Origin: Gammaproteobacteria bacterium
GTDB lineage: Bacteria; Pseudomonadota; Gammaproteobacteria; Steroidobacterales; JABDLF01
Direction of reading: 5' to 3'
Length of the DNA: 64,000 bases
Assembly (NCBI GenBank): GCA_013003115.1
Contig: JABDLF010000002.1
Span: forward strand, 68,186 to 132,185
Shown one piece after another: positions 7,616 through 16,499 of this stretch. A model generated the notes under the pieces. The model saw only the letters and a list, made by a program, of their open reading frames with translations, was not told the origin of the DNA and made no database searches. The stretch's first letter is position 1. Each line of letters opens with the position of its first letter. The position numbers were made by a program, and so were the translations under genes.

Positions 7616-8595
7616 TGACCTTACCCCCGCAATCCGGTCCATGACCTCACTAGGATTTCCCTGTATTTTGACCGATGGGAGGTCCGAAGATGAAGCGCAA
7701 GCGATTTTCCGAAGAACAGATCATCAAGATCCTGAAGGCCCACGAAGCCGGCGTACCGCTGGCTGAGCTCGCTCGTGAGCACGGCTTTGCTGAGGGCACG
7801 ATTTACACCTGGAAGGCCAAGTACGGCGGCATGGAGGTGGCCGAGGCCAAACGGCTGAAGGAGCTGGAGGCCGAGAACAAGAAGCTCAAGAAGCTGCTGG
7901 CCGATAAGTACCCTCGTTACGGCTGCCCGCTGTTGCACGGGATGCTCAAGCGAGAGGGCCTAGTGGTCAACCACAAGCGCACCTACCGCCTGTACACCGA
8001 AGAAGGGCTGCAGGTTCGCACCAAGAAGCGCAAGAAGCTGGTGCGGCCGCGGATCCCTATGGCGCTGCCGAGCAAGCCAGGTGAACGCTGGTCGCTGGAC
8101 TTCGTCTCGGATCAGCTCGCCAGTGGCCGCCGCTTCCGTGTCTTGAACGTCGTGGACGACTTCACACGCGAGTGTGTCGGCCAACTCGTCGACACGTCGA
8201 TCTCGGGAGCCCGACTGGCGCGGTTCCTCAGCGAGCTCGGTCGTCCGCTGCCAAGGACGATCGTCATGGATAACGGGCCAGAACTAACCAGCAAGGCTAT
8301 GTTCTTCTGGTCGCAGGACAACGCGGTGAAGCTGCACTTCATTCAGCCCGGCAAGCCGACCCAGAACGCGTTCGTGGAGTCGTTCAACGGACGCTTTCGA
8401 GAGGGCTGTCTGAACCAGCACTGGTTCAAGACACTGACTCATGCACGCTCCGTCATCGACGCTTGGCGGACGCACTACAACGAGGAACGACCCCACAGCT
8501 CTCTCGATTACCTGCCACCGGCGGTGTTCGCCAGGAAGGTGGCGTAAGATGTCAGTTCCTAGTGAAGTCCTGGTCCTGATTCGGGGGGAAGGTCA
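7616..8595 (+). mobile_element. IS3-family insertion sequence, internally shortened
   Basis: The left end (TGACCTTACCCCCG from 7616) and the right end read on the minus strand (TGACCTTCCCCCCG from 8595) form imperfect terminal inverted repeats. The similarity extends about 40 bp to CACTAGGA in both. The element is about 980 bp, shorter than the roughly 1.2-1.4 kb of ordinary IS3 members, because the middle of the transposase region is missing. Flanking bases (GGGT left, CACA right) show no target duplication, so an old insertion or a later rearrangement is likely. Confidence 0.75.
7690..8547 (+). CDS. IS3-family transposase, in-frame OrfA-OrfB fusion with central deletion
   Basis: 285 aa. 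The start at 7690 follows a GGAGG site 7 bases upstream; an upstream ATG at 7675 is in frame but lacks one. Residues 1 to about 70 are the OrfA helix-turn-helix and leucine-zipper part (RFSEEQIIKILKAHEAG ... LKKLLAD). The frame then passes directly into the OrfB part (KYPRYGCPLLHGMLKREG). The usual end of OrfA, the frameshift region and the start of OrfB are absent, roughly 90 residues by comparison with the family. The DDE catalytic residues remain, in WSLDFV, VMDNGPEL and FVESFNGRFREG. Whether this fused protein is active is unknown. Confidence 0.8.
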   Translation: MKRKRFSEEQIIKILKAHEAGVPLAELAREHGFAEGTIYTWKAKYGGMEVAEAKRLKELEAENKKLKKLLADKYPRYGCPLLHGMLKREGLVVNHKRTYRLYTEEGLQVRTKKRKKLVRPRIPMALPSKPGERWSLDFVSDQLASGRRFRVLNVVDDFTRECVGQLVDTSISGARLARFLSELGRPLPRTIVMDNGPELTSKAMFFWSQDNAVKLHFIQPGKPTQNAFVESFNGRFREGCLNQHWFKTLTHARSVIDAWRTHYNEERPHSSLDYLPPAVFARKVA

Positions 8596-8765
8596 CAGAG
8601 GGTAAGGTTAAGAAAAAGAAGAAGACGCTAGGAAAAACATTCGAGAAGTACAGTGGCGAGACGTCAGCAGAAGCGCTGGATCCAGAGAAATTCAAAATTA
8701 CTCAAGCAAACATTCTAGGCCGAGTTCGAATCGACCTCGAGCAAATCGCTGCCGATGCTCTGTAG
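8580..8765 (+). pseudogene. C-terminal fragment of an unrecognised gene beside the IS
   Basis: A reading frame is open from just inside the right IS end to a TAG at 8765 and encodes about 56 host residues after the junction. It has no start codon of its own. The sequence begins with a lysine cluster (KVKKKKKTLGKTFEKY) and ends in RVRIDLEQIAADAL. I do not recognise it. The position next to the att site would suit an integrase gene, but the residues do not resemble a tyrosine-recombinase C-terminus. It is most likely the tail of an island gene destroyed by the IS or a deletion. Confidence 0.45.
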
Positions 8766-8801
8766 CTGATGGGACAATTGGCACTTTATGGGACAAAAGA
8801 A

Positions 8802-8825
8802 AAGGGGCTACTCTCGTAACCCCTT
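8802..8825 (-). terminator. Island-borne replacement terminator for tRNA-Arg
   Basis: Read on the minus strand just after the tRNA-Arg 3' end, AAGGGGTTAC pairs with GTAGCCCCTT (one T-G pair) around a GAGA tetraloop, followed by TTCTTTT. The island therefore seems to have brought its own terminator for the reconstituted tRNA, replacing the one now at 5148-5176. Confidence 0.6.
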
Positions 8826-8827
8826 GA

Positions 8828-8876
8828 AAAATGGCGCGCCCGGAGAGATTCGAACTCCCGACCGCCTGGTTCGTAG
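8828..8876. repeat. Proximal attachment-site copy inside the tRNA-Arg gene
   Basis: Identical over 49 bases to 5178-5226. It covers four bases downstream of the tRNA and its 3' half to the anticodon loop. The intact tRNA gene continues through this copy. Confidence 0.85.
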
Positions 8877-8908
8877 CCAGGTACTCTATCCAGCTGAGCT
8901 ACGGGCGC
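8832..8908 (-). tRNA. tRNA-Arg (anticodon ACG)
   Basis: 77 nt with the 3' CCA encoded. The acceptor stem pairs GCGCCCG with CGGGCGC. The anticodon stem CCTGG/CCAGG encloses the loop CTACGAA, giving anticodon ACG. The T arm carries GTTCGAATC. It follows tRNA-Ser(GCT) downstream of csrA, the same order as csrA-serV-argV in E. coli. It is the integration target of the island. Confidence 0.95.
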
Positions 8909-9026
8909 GTAAAACTTCGTGCTAAAACATCGTTATCAATGCCGACACCGGCAGTGCTTCGCACTGCTCAGGTACTCCCCTCAGCACTTCGTGCTTCGGG
9001 CCCGGCTTTTCGGGCCGGGTATTATA

Positions 9027-9117
9027 TGGCGGAGAGAGAGGGATTCGAACCCTCGAAGGGCTATTAACCCTTACTCCCTTAGCAGGGGAGCGCCTTCAGC
9101 CACTCAGCCATCTCTCC
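9027..9117 (-). tRNA. tRNA-Ser (anticodon GCT)
   Basis: 91 nt with a long variable arm, as expected for serine tRNAs, and an encoded CCA. The acceptor stem pairs GGAGAGA with TCTCTCC. The anticodon stem CTCCC/GGGAG encloses CTGCTAA, giving anticodon GCT. It lies between csrA and tRNA-Arg. A GC-rich hairpin (about 8999-9019) sits between the two tRNA genes and may take part in processing. Confidence 0.95.
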
Positions 9118-9322
9118 GTTTGGCAATTTCTTGCCGTCTTATTCAACGAAACACTGCGTTCGGCCCGCGATTACCGTCAGCGCCCTGTTCATCAGGGCAT
9201 GCGGGCCGCCTTCAGCCACTCAGCCATCTCTCCGATTAACCTCTTCTTGCCGGCATTTTCAACGAATCACTTCGTTCGGCCCGCGATTACCGCCAGCGCT
9301 CGGTTCATCAAGGCATGCGGGC
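9091..9322. repeat. Diverged 116-bp tandem duplication including the 5' end of tRNA-Ser
   Basis: The segment from 9091 recurs at an offset of 116 bp. The first 27 nt of tRNA-Ser (minus strand) plus a flanking base appear at 9091-9118 and again at 9207-9234. The flanking stretch CAACGAA...TTCGGCCCGCGATTACCG...GCATGCGGGCCG also recurs (9144 and 9260). Each flanking unit contains outer arms GGCCCGC/GCGGGCC that could pair. The second tRNA piece is a dead 5' fragment. Confidence 0.7.
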
Positions 9323-9405
9323 CGGATATGGGCCCTGCATCAAGATTGCCAAAGCGCGAGGGGCGCTAAGATTGCCACAGCCGCCCGCCGCAGCGCAATA
9401 AAAAA
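9323..9405. other. Non-coding stretch between tRNA-Ser duplication and csrA terminator
   Basis: No gene is seen here. The stretch should contain the promoter of the tRNA-Ser/tRNA-Arg transcript if that transcript is separate from csrA, but I found no convincing -10/-35 pair. Confidence 0.4.
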
Positions 9406-9429
9406 GCCGCAAACCCCCCGATTTGCGGC
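9406..9429 (-). terminator. Rho-independent terminator of csrA
   Basis: The minus strand has GCCGCAAA pairing with TTTGCGGC around ATCGGGGG, followed by TTTTTT. A second small hairpin (AGCACC/GGTGCT, about 9438-9454) lies between it and the csrA stop. Confidence 0.75.
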
Positions 9430-9463
9430 CTTTTCACAGCACCATGACGGTGCTTAGCAAAAA

Positions 9464-9664
9464 TTAATCGTTATCTTCGCTTATCTCCTCGGGAACGTCG
9501 TGTTCCTTTTGGATTCGCTCATAAATTTCCTCACGGTGCACTGCCACATCTTTGGGGGCATTTACGCCGATTCGGACCTGGTTACCTTTGACGCCAAGCA
9601 CGGTGATAGTGACTTCGTCACCTATCATCACCGATTCGCCCACACGCCTGGTGAGGATCAACAT
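9464..9664 (-). CDS. csrA: Carbon storage regulator CsrA
   Basis: 66 aa from the ATG at 9664, preceded by AAGGAG eight bases upstream. The open frame extends further 5', but [16 protein letters not shown] is the invariant N-terminus. CsrA is a dimeric RNA-binding protein that binds GGA motifs in mRNA leaders and controls carbon metabolism, motility and biofilm formation. Conserved segments include [23 protein letters not shown], cut here as [17 protein letters not shown], with the key Arg44-type residue in the last part. Downstream of lysC and upstream of tRNA-Ser, as in many gammaproteobacteria. Confidence 0.96.
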   Translation of the reverse strand: MLILTRRVGESVMIGDEVTITVLGVKGNQVRIGVNAPKDVAVHREEIYERIQKEHDVPEEISEDND

Positions 9665-9889
9665 TCGATCATCTCCTTCAAAGTCTCTTCTATTTCTTTT
9701 GGTGAATGTTTGAAGTCGCGGCATTAGCATGCCTGCTGATCAAATAAATTGGTATCGGGGTATCCCTGATCCTGTCTAAACCTGCGTCCTTTGCTTTGTC
9801 GCCCCCTTTGCTATCAACATTCTCTGCAAACGAAATAGACCGAGTCTAGTTTTTACATAACATTTATAACGACTCACGAGACCCTTATT

Positions 9890-11107
9890 TTACGCCTTTT
9901 TTACATCCAGACCAAATGCCTCGTGAAGCGTACGTACGCCAAGCTCCAGGTACTTTTCATCAACCAAAACAGAGATTTTGATTTCGGAGGTAGAGATCAT
10001 TCTCACGCTGATACCTTCACCTGCGAGAGCCTCGAATACCAGACTTGCGGTTCCGGGGTGGGAACGGATTCCCATTCCGACCACCGTGATTTTTGCGACG
10101 CGTTCGTTTCCCACCACCGTCGCGCCCTCGCCCACTACCTTTGTTGCGATGTCGCTCGCGGCATGAAAGTCATCCCTGCCCACTGTAAACCCGAGATCAA
10201 CGCCGCCGTCAGAGGCCGGATTTTGCACGATCATGTCAATTTGTATATCTGCGTCCGAAAGCGGCTTAAAAACCTGTGCCGCAGCACTCGGATGATCCTT
10301 TAGTCCGAGAATGACAATTTCTGCCTCGTTCTTGTTGTATGCGATGCCCGATATTTCAGGTGCTTCCACTTGCGTTTCCTCATCAGTTATCAGGGTGCCA
10401 TCACCCACATCGAAACTCGACAGCACCCGCAATGGCAATTTATGCCGCGCTGCGAACTTTACTGCCCTGATTTGCACGACCTTGGAACCGGAGCTTGAAA
10501 GCTCCAGCATTTCTTCAAAGGTAATCCGGTCGAGCTTGCGCGCCTGCGGCACAATTCGCGGATCAGTCGTGTAGACACCCTCAACGTCAGTAAATATCTG
10601 GCACTCATCGGCCTTGAGGGCGACGGCCAGCGCCACCGCGGTGGTATCGGAACCACCCCGTCCGAGCGTCGTGATATTGCGATGCCGATCCACGCCCTGG
10701 AAGCCCGCCACAACCGGCACAATGCCCTGGGATATGTCTTCCAGCAGTCGCTCCGTACCTATCTCTTCGATGCGCGCACGCCTGTGATTGCTGTCGGTAA
10801 TAATCGGAACCTGGCTGCCGGTATAGCTGCGTGCCGCGCAGCCGCGCTCCACCAGCGATATGCTGAAAAGGGCCATGGACACCCGTTCGCCGGCCGTCAG
10901 CAGCACGTCCATTTCACGCGGGCTGGGGTTATCGGTAATGGCTTTTGCGAGCAGTAACAGCCGGTCGGTTTCATCACCCATAGCGGACAGGACGACTACA
11001 ACGTCCTCGCCCGCGTCACGCGCGTCAATGACTTTACCAGCCGCGCGCTCGAACAGCTTCGTTGAGCTTAATGAACTGCCGCCGAACTTTTTGACCACCA
11101 GGGCCAT
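9890..11107 (-). CDS. lysC: Aspartate kinase (lysine-sensitive type)
   Basis: 405 aa. It phosphorylates aspartate in the first step of lysine, methionine and threonine synthesis. The N-terminal kinase domain starts ALVVKKFGGSS, with GRGGSDTTAVALA and TDVEGVYTTDPR as substrate and nucleotide segments. Two ACT domains occupy about 260-405 and would provide feedback control. It begins 17 bases after the alaS stop, so it belongs to the recA-recX-alaS transcript. The length matches single-function aspartokinases of Pseudomonas, not the long bifunctional ThrA or MetL. No lysine riboswitch is present in the short gap. Confidence 0.95.
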   Translation of the reverse strand: MALVVKKFGGSSLSSTKLFERAAGKVIDARDAGEDVVVVLSAMGDETDRLLLLAKAITDNPSPREMDVLLTAGERVSMALFSISLVERGCAARSYTGSQVPIITDSNHRRARIEEIGTERLLEDISQGIVPVVAGFQGVDRHRNITTLGRGGSDTTAVALAVALKADECQIFTDVEGVYTTDPRIVPQARKLDRITFEEMLELSSSGSKVVQIRAVKFAARHKLPLRVLSSFDVGDGTLITDEETQVEAPEISGIAYNKNEAEIVILGLKDHPSAAAQVFKPLSDADIQIDMIVQNPASDGGVDLGFTVGRDDFHAASDIATKVVGEGATVVGNERVAKITVVGMGIRSHPGTASLVFEALAGEGISVRMISTSEIKISVLVDEKYLELGVRTLHEAFGLDVKKA

Positions 11108-11124
11108 GATTGAATCGAACCCGT

Positions 11125-13722
11125 CTAGCTGACGCGTTCGCGCACCAGTCCCGCAACGGCGGCAAGTGCAGCCGGGAGTGAGCCAGGGTCGGTGCCGCCC
11201 GCCTGCGCCATATCGGCACGGCCGCCGCCACGACCACCCACCATCGCCGCCACCTCCCCGATAATGTCACCCGCCTTGATCTGGCCGGTTTTATCTTTCG
11301 AAACGCCGGCGACAAGACGAACCTTGCCGTCGGCAATCGATGACAGCACCACAACAGACGAGCCCAGCTTTGCCTTTAACCTGTCCACGGTTTCCCTGAG
11401 CACTTTCGGGTCAGCACCCTCAAGCGTGGCCGCGAGCACTTTGATGCCTGCTACGTCTACTGCCTTGTCCGCCAGCTCGTCTCCGCGATTCCCGGCAAGC
11501 CTGGCTTGCGCCTTGCCCAGGTCCTTCTCGAGCTCGCGGTTGCGCTCAAGCAGCTGTTTGATTTTGGGTGCCAGTTCGTCCCGCCCGCCTTTGACAAGAC
11601 TGGCCAGCGAATTGAGCGACGCCTCGCCAGCCTTTACCCAGGCCAGCGCGCCCTCACCGGTGAGCGCCTCGATCCGGCGCACGCCCGCGGCCACCCCTGT
11701 CTCGCCGATAATTTTAAAAAGCCCGATGTCACCGGTGCGCGACACGTGGGTGCCGCCGCAAAGCTCCGTCGAAAAATCACCAAGGGACAACACGCGTACT
11801 TCGTCGCCGTATTTTTCTCCGAACAGCGCCAGCGCGCCCGACTCGATAGCTTTGTCATAGGGCAGCATGCGAATCTCGGCAGCCACGTTGCTGCGAATCT
11901 CCCCGTTCACCATGCGCTCGATGTCGTCCAGCTGACTGTCAGTGAGCGGCTCGTAGTGAGAAAAATCGAAGCGCAAACGATCCGGTGCGACCAGCGAACC
12001 CTTTTGCTGCACGTGCGTGCCCAGCACCTTGCGCAGCGCGGCGTGCAAAAGATGCGTAGCTGAGTGATTCAGCACGGTGGCCGCGCGCCTCGGCGCATCA
12101 ACCAGCGTCTCCACGCGCTGACCCTTTTGCAGCACGCCGTTTTGCAGCTTGCCGATATGTCCATAGGCATTTTTGAACTTGCGCGTGTCTTCGACCGTGA
12201 ATACCGCGCCGTCCACGCGCAGCTCCCCGGCATCTCCCACCTGCCCACCGCCCTCGGCATAAAACGTGGTGGTATCGAGCACCACGATTCCGGCGTCGTC
12301 AGCTCCCATGCTGTCGACAAATTTGCCGTCGACAATCAGCTCCACAATTTCGCCGGAACCATGCACGCCGTCATACCCACGAAAGTCCGTGCTTGCATCA
12401 ACTTCGATCTGATCAGCACCATCGGCCTCGAAGCGGCTGGCGGCACGCGCGCGCCGGCGCTGCTGGTTCATGTGAACTTCGAAGCCTGCCTCATCGATAG
12501 CAAGGCCGCGCTCGCGCGCGATGTCCGCTGTCAGGTCCACCGGAAACCCGTAGGTGTCATAAAGCTTGAACACGACGTCGCCGGGTATCTCTTTGCCCTT
12601 CATGGACCCAACCGCGTCTTCCAAAATGCTCATGCCCTGGCCAAGTGTCTCGGCAAAACGCCGCTCTTCCTGCAGAAGGATTTTCTCAATATGCGCACGC
12701 TGCTTGCCCAGTTCCGGGTAGGCATCACCCATCTGTTCTTGCAGGGGCTTTACCAGCTTGTAGAAGAATGCGTCCTGCACGCCAAGCATGTAACCATGGC
12801 GCAGGGCCCGACGCATGATCCGCCGAAGCACATAGCCGCGACCCTCGTTCGACGGCAGCACGCCATCCACCACCAGAAACGCGCAGGCCCGGATATGGTC
12901 GGCAATAACCTTCAGCGAGTTGTTCTCCCGATCAGCACAGCCGGTGGTGGACATGACGGCGTCAATGAGGTGCCTGAACAGGTCGATACTGTAGTTGCTG
13001 TGCACGCCCTGCATAACCGCGGCCGTTCTCTCCAGGCCCATGCCGGTATCTACGGAAGGCTTCGGCAGGGGGGCGAGCACCCCGTTATCGCTGCGATCGA
13101 ACTGCATAAAAACCAGGTTCCATATCTCAACATAACGATCGCCGTCTTCGTCCGGCGACCCGGGCGGCCCACCGGGAATACCGTCGCCATGATCGTAAAA
13201 AATTTCGCTGCAGGGTCCGCAGGGCCCCGTGTCGCCCATGGCCCAGAAATTGTCCTTGGCCCCCAGCCTCGAGAAGCGCTTCGGATCGACACCAATTTTC
13301 TTAAGCCATATCTCGGCGGCCTCTTCATCTTCTTCGTAGACGGTTACCCACAGTCTCTCCGCGGGCAGCCCAAGCACGCCGGTGACGAACTCCCACGCAT
13401 ATCCAATGGCCTCGTCTTTGAAGTAGTCGCCAAAGCTGAAATTGCCCAGCATCTCGAAGAACGTGTGATGCCGCGCCGTGTATCCGACGTTTTCGAGGTC
13501 ATTGTGTTTGCCACCGGCGCGCACGCAGCGCTGCGAACTTACGGCGCGTTGATACGAGCGCTGCTCGCGCCCCAGGAATACGTCTTTGAACTGCACCATG
13601 CCCGCGTTGGTAAACAGCAGTGTCGGGTCATTGGCGGGCACAAGCGGGCTGCTGGCCACGACTTCATGACCACGAGACTGGAAAAAATCCAGGAATGCCT
13701 GCCTTAGCTCTGCGCTTTTCAT
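11125..13722 (-). CDS. alaS: Alanyl-tRNA synthetase
   Basis: 865 aa, the normal bacterial length. It charges tRNA-Ala and edits serine or glycine mischarging. The N-terminal class II core begins [19 protein letters not shown]. The editing domain carries the zinc ligands in [17 protein letters not shown] and [12 protein letters not shown]. The C-terminal domain ends in a Gly-rich segment ([15 protein letters not shown]) typical of the C-Ala oligomerisation part. The start overlaps the recX stop by four bases (ATGA), which implies translational coupling. Confidence 0.97.
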   Translation of the reverse strand: MKSAELRQAFLDFFQSRGHEVVASSPLVPANDPTLLFTNAGMVQFKDVFLGREQRSYQRAVSSQRCVRAGGKHNDLENVGYTARHHTFFEMLGNFSFGDYFKDEAIGYAWEFVTGVLGLPAERLWVTVYEEDEEAAEIWLKKIGVDPKRFSRLGAKDNFWAMGDTGPCGPCSEIFYDHGDGIPGGPPGSPDEDGDRYVEIWNLVFMQFDRSDNGVLAPLPKPSVDTGMGLERTAAVMQGVHSNYSIDLFRHLIDAVMSTTGCADRENNSLKVIADHIRACAFLVVDGVLPSNEGRGYVLRRIMRRALRHGYMLGVQDAFFYKLVKPLQEQMGDAYPELGKQRAHIEKILLQEERRFAETLGQGMSILEDAVGSMKGKEIPGDVVFKLYDTYGFPVDLTADIARERGLAIDEAGFEVHMNQQRRRARAASRFEADGADQIEVDASTDFRGYDGVHGSGEIVELIVDGKFVDSMGADDAGIVVLDTTTFYAEGGGQVGDAGELRVDGAVFTVEDTRKFKNAYGHIGKLQNGVLQKGQRVETLVDAPRRAATVLNHSATHLLHAALRKVLGTHVQQKGSLVAPDRLRFDFSHYEPLTDSQLDDIERMVNGEIRSNVAAEIRMLPYDKAIESGALALFGEKYGDEVRVLSLGDFSTELCGGTHVSRTGDIGLFKIIGETGVAAGVRRIEALTGEGALAWVKAGEASLNSLASLVKGGRDELAPKIKQLLERNRELEKDLGKAQARLAGNRGDELADKAVDVAGIKVLAATLEGADPKVLRETVDRLKAKLGSSVVVLSSIADGKVRLVAGVSKDKTGQIKAGDIIGEVAAMVGGRGGGRADMAQAGGTDPGSLPAALAAVAGLVRERVS

Positions 13723-14210
13723 GTTTCCTCGTCCGTCACCGCTGCCCTCGCATCGCGCGCTGACGACACGGCCGCCTGTGACTGCTCCCGGGTGAAGCCG
13801 CGCTGCGCCAGAAATCGAAGGCGACGCGCGCGATCCTTGAAATCTATTGCCGGCTGACCGCCAAAGCGCTTCTGAATAGCCGCTTCGGCAATGGATGCCC
13901 AGTCGGCGCCTGATTCCGCCAGCGCATCCTCGGCCATGTTCATATCGATACCGCGCTCGCCGAGCTCGGCCATCACCTTGAGGGGTCCCTTGCCGCGCGT
14001 CACCCGGCTCCTGACAAAGGCTTCAACGAACCGCTGGTCGTCCTGCAAGCCCTCTGCCCGCAGCGCGTCCAGGACCTGACTGACGGTGCCTTGAGAAAAC
14101 TCGCGACTGATCAGCTTGCGTTCAAGCTCCTGCCTCGAATGCTCGCGCCTCGCCAACAAATCCATGGCCAGACGCCGCACCGCAATGCGCTCGTCCGCGT
14201 CCGCAGCCAC
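13719..14210 (-). CDS. recX: Regulatory protein RecX
   Basis: 163 aa, made of the short three-helix repeats of the RecX family (for example [19 protein letters not shown] and [15 protein letters not shown]). RecX binds RecA filaments and limits their recombinase and coprotease activity. It lies 11 bases downstream of recA, the usual arrangement, and its stop overlaps the alaS start. Nothing unusual is seen. Confidence 0.93.
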   Translation of the reverse strand: MAADADERIAVRRLAMDLLARREHSRQELERKLISREFSQGTVSQVLDALRAEGLQDDQRFVEAFVRSRVTRGKGPLKVMAELGERGIDMNMAEDALAESGADWASIAEAAIQKRFGGQPAIDFKDRARRLRFLAQRGFTREQSQAAVSSARDARAAVTDEET

Positions 14211-14221
14211 GAGGCGCGCGC

Positions 14222-15262
14222 TCAGGCTTCCGCTGTGACCGGCTCCGCTTCTGCCTCAGCGTCAGCCTGTTTGCCGGGCAGCAGCTTGTCACGTAGTGAC
14301 TTGTCTATTTCGTCGGCGATCTCGGGGTTTTCTTTTAAGAAAGTTCGCGCATTATCTTTGCCCTGTCCAATGCGGTCTTTCTTATAGCTATACCAGGAGC
14401 CTGCCTTATCAACCAGGCCGGCCTCGACGCCAAGATCGATGAGCTCGCCTTCACGCGAGATGCCTTCGTTGTAAATAATTTCAAACTCAGCCTTGCGGAA
14501 AGGTGGCGCCACCTTGTTCTTGACGACCTTGACTCGCGTCTGATTGCCAATGACCTCGTCGCCGCGCTTGATAGCACCGATGCGGCGAATGTCGAGACGC
14601 ACGGAAGAGTAAAACTTAAGCGCGTTACCACCGGTCGTGGTCTCAGGGCTGCCGAACATCACGCCGATCTTCATGCGAATCTGGTTAATAAACACCACCA
14701 GGGTATTCGAGCGTTTGATGTTTGCCGTCAGCTTGCGCAGCGCCTGTGACATCAGGCGCGCCTGCAGGCCCACGTGGGAGTCGCCCATATCGCCTTCAAT
14801 TTCGGCCTTGGGCGTAAGTGCGGCGACCGAGTCGATGACGACGATATCTATCGCACCGGAGCGCACCAGCATGTCGGTGATTTCCAGCGCCTGCTCACCC
14901 GTGTCAGGCTGCGAGACCAGCAGCTCATCGACGTTGACGCCCAGCTTCTCGGCGTAAATCGGATCCAGCGCGTGCTCCGCATCGACGAACGCTGCGGTGC
15001 CGCCCGCTTTTTGCGCAGCAGCGACGGCCTGCAGCGTCAAGGTCGTCTTGCCCGACGATTCCGGCCCGTAAACTTCCACCACCCGGCCGCGCGGCAGCCC
15101 GCCCACGCCGAGTGCAATATCAAGCCCCAGCGACCCCGTGGATACCACTTCCACATCCGGGAGCGCACCGGCGTCTCCCATGCGCATGACGGAACCCTTT
15201 CCGAATTGCTTTTCGATCTGGCTTAGCGCGGCAGAAAGCGCCTTTTTCCTGTTGTCATCCAT
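14222..15262 (-). CDS. recA: Recombinase A
   Basis: 346 aa from the ATG at 15262 ([20 protein letters not shown]), with AGGTG upstream. An in-frame GTG three codons earlier would overlap that ribosome site. Walker A is GPESSGKTT and the L1/L2 DNA-binding loops are intact ([18 protein letters not shown]). RecA forms filaments on single-stranded DNA, pairs homologous strands and triggers LexA cleavage. The leader (15263-15381) shows no CTGT-N8-ACAG box on either strand, so SOS control, if present, uses another motif. It lies downstream of pncC-thpR. Confidence 0.97.
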   Translation of the reverse strand: MDDNRKKALSAALSQIEKQFGKGSVMRMGDAGALPDVEVVSTGSLGLDIALGVGGLPRGRVVEVYGPESSGKTTLTLQAVAAAQKAGGTAAFVDAEHALDPIYAEKLGVNVDELLVSQPDTGEQALEITDMLVRSGAIDIVVIDSVAALTPKAEIEGDMGDSHVGLQARLMSQALRKLTANIKRSNTLVVFINQIRMKIGVMFGSPETTTGGNALKFYSSVRLDIRRIGAIKRGDEVIGNQTRVKVVKNKVAPPFRKAEFEIIYNEGISREGELIDLGVEAGLVDKAGSWYSYKKDRIGQGKDNARTFLKENPEIADEIDKSLRDKLLPGKQADAEAEAEPVTAEA

Positions 15263-15381
15263 TAATTTCACCTGTAGTGCATGCTTGCTTTAATGCGCCT
15301 TCCCTGGCGCCCCAATTTGCCCGGCGGGCCTCTTATCTCCGCATTATTTCATATCCGCTCGCAGCCATACAGCAGCGCGAA

Positions 15382-15912
15382 TCACTTAGGCTCGATAAGC
15401 GGAAAATGCTGTAACAGGCTGTACTCGGGCCCGCTTTGATGCGTCACCGACTGATAAAGTCCGAAGCCATTGATCTGCCAGCGCAAAGGCAGGCCCGAGG
15501 CCCCTCCGGGATCACGCGGCACCCTCCTCGCCAGCGTGACATGGGGCCTGAATGACCGCGATTCAAGGTTAAGCCCGGCCATTAGCATCGCCTCGCGCAG
15601 CTGCCCGGCGAGGCTCATCAGCGCGGGCGGCGGCTCTGTCGGCGACAACACGGCTACCTGCGGCCTTCGCCAGTAGGCAGCTTCGTCAAGCACAAGGTCA
15701 AAGCCCGACTCCGAAATGCCCTGCGCCGACGAGACAACCGCGTCGATCAGGCCGACCTCCACGCCCCCGAGAAACAGCAAGGTCGCGTGCAGCCGCTGCG
15801 GCGGAACCAGGCGACAGGTGCCGGCCCCAAGCCAGGTAATCGCGGCAGCAGCGGCTTCGTTCGCCTCCGATTCTGAAGGCCAGAGGGCGAAGAACAGCCG
15901 CAGCCGCTTCAC
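15382..15912 (-). CDS. thpR: RNA 2',3'-cyclic phosphodiesterase (LigT/ThpR family)
   Basis: 176 aa of the 2H phosphoesterase superfamily. The two catalytic HxT motifs are visible as LHATLLFLG and RPHVTLARRV. The family opens 2',3'-cyclic phosphates at RNA ends and was first described as a tRNA half ligase; the physiological role in bacteria is unsettled. The start overlaps the pncC stop by four bases, and recA follows about 120 bases downstream. Confidence 0.88.
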   Translation of the reverse strand: MKRLRLFFALWPSESEANEAAAAAITWLGAGTCRLVPPQRLHATLLFLGGVEVGLIDAVVSSAQGISESGFDLVLDEAAYWRRPQVAVLSPTEPPPALMSLAGQLREAMLMAGLNLESRSFRPHVTLARRVPRDPGGASGLPLRWQINGFGLYQSVTHQSGPEYSLLQHFPLIEPK

Positions 15913-16391
15913 GAATCGACGATACCGGCAAGGGCCGTCAAAACGGTCTGCCTTCGTACGTCCTTGCGGCTGCCGTCGAATACGAATCGTTGTGCGACGG
16001 TGCCATGATCGGTGGCCCAGGCAATCCAGACCGTCCCGACGGGCTTGCTGGCCGTGCCGCCGTCCGGGCCCGCTATGCCGCTCACCGCAACGCTCACATC
16101 AACGCCTAATTTGCTCCGCGCGCCCTCGGCCATTTCCCTGACCGTCGCCTCGCTCACGGCACCCTCCTTCTCAAGGGTGTCAGCCCTGACGCCGAGCAGC
16201 GTCATTTTGGCCTCGTTGCTGTAGCTGACCATGCCGCCGGCGAACCAGGCGGAGCTGCCGGGCAGATCAGTGAGGGTTTTCGCGATCCAGCCGCCCGTGC
16301 AAGACTCGGCCGTCGCCAGGGTTCGGTGCCCGGCAAGCAGCTTTTCTGCCACCGCCTCGGTCATCGCGCGAATTTTCCTCTGCTGGCTCAT
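15909..16391 (-). CDS. pncC: Nicotinamide-nucleotide amidase (CinA C-terminal domain)
   Basis: 160 aa, the length of the stand-alone CinA C-terminal domain. It deamidates nicotinamide mononucleotide in NAD recycling. The segment [19 protein letters not shown] contains the catalytic serine region, and [11 protein letters not shown] is the second conserved motif. It precedes recA in many gammaproteobacteria. It is divergent from mutS with a gap of about 110 bases that must contain both promoters. Confidence 0.9.
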   Translation of the reverse strand: MSQQRKIRAMTEAVAEKLLAGHRTLATAESCTGGWIAKTLTDLPGSSAWFAGGMVSYSNEAKMTLLGVRADTLEKEGAVSEATVREMAEGARSKLGVDVSVAVSGIAGPDGGTASKPVGTVWIAWATDHGTVAQRFVFDGSRKDVRRQTVLTALAGIVDS

Positions 16392-16499
16392 ACCCCGATG
16401 CTAGCACCGCGCTGCGGCATGCCGAAAACCGGCCCGCCTTGCAGGCCCGTCAGGCGGCGACTAGCATCGCCCGTTCACGCAGAATCTACCGGCCCCGTC

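Larger units (their letters stand above)
5178..8876. mobile_element. Small integrated island in tRNA-Arg(ACG), integrase missing
   Basis: A segment of about 3.65 kb is bounded by 49-bp direct repeats of the tRNA-Arg 3' half and lies on the 3' side of the tRNA gene. It breaks the csrA-serine tRNA-arginine tRNA block from its former downstream DNA. It contains a TolB-like/TPR membrane protein, a shortened IS3-family element and a truncated reading frame. The TPR gene looks AT-richer than the neighbouring genes. No tyrosine recombinase or excisionase is visible, so the element is probably a decayed remnant that cannot move by itself. Confidence 0.75.

Noticed and set aside
7612-8599. Target-site duplication of the IS3 element
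   Set aside because: The bases next to the two inverted repeats (GGGT and CACA) do not match.
8580-8765. Integrase gene tail at the att site
   Set aside because: The position fits, but the residues lack any tyrosine-recombinase C-terminal motif; kept as an unrecognised fragment.
12064-13707. Long plus-strand open frame of 547 codons
   Set aside because: It lies wholly antisense to alaS, which has every family motif. High-GC codon use opens the opposite strand; no ribosome site or recognisable domain is seen.
15240-15385. LexA box at recA
   Set aside because: CTGT occurs near 15272 and on the opposite strand near 15345, but neither is followed by ACAG at eight bases.
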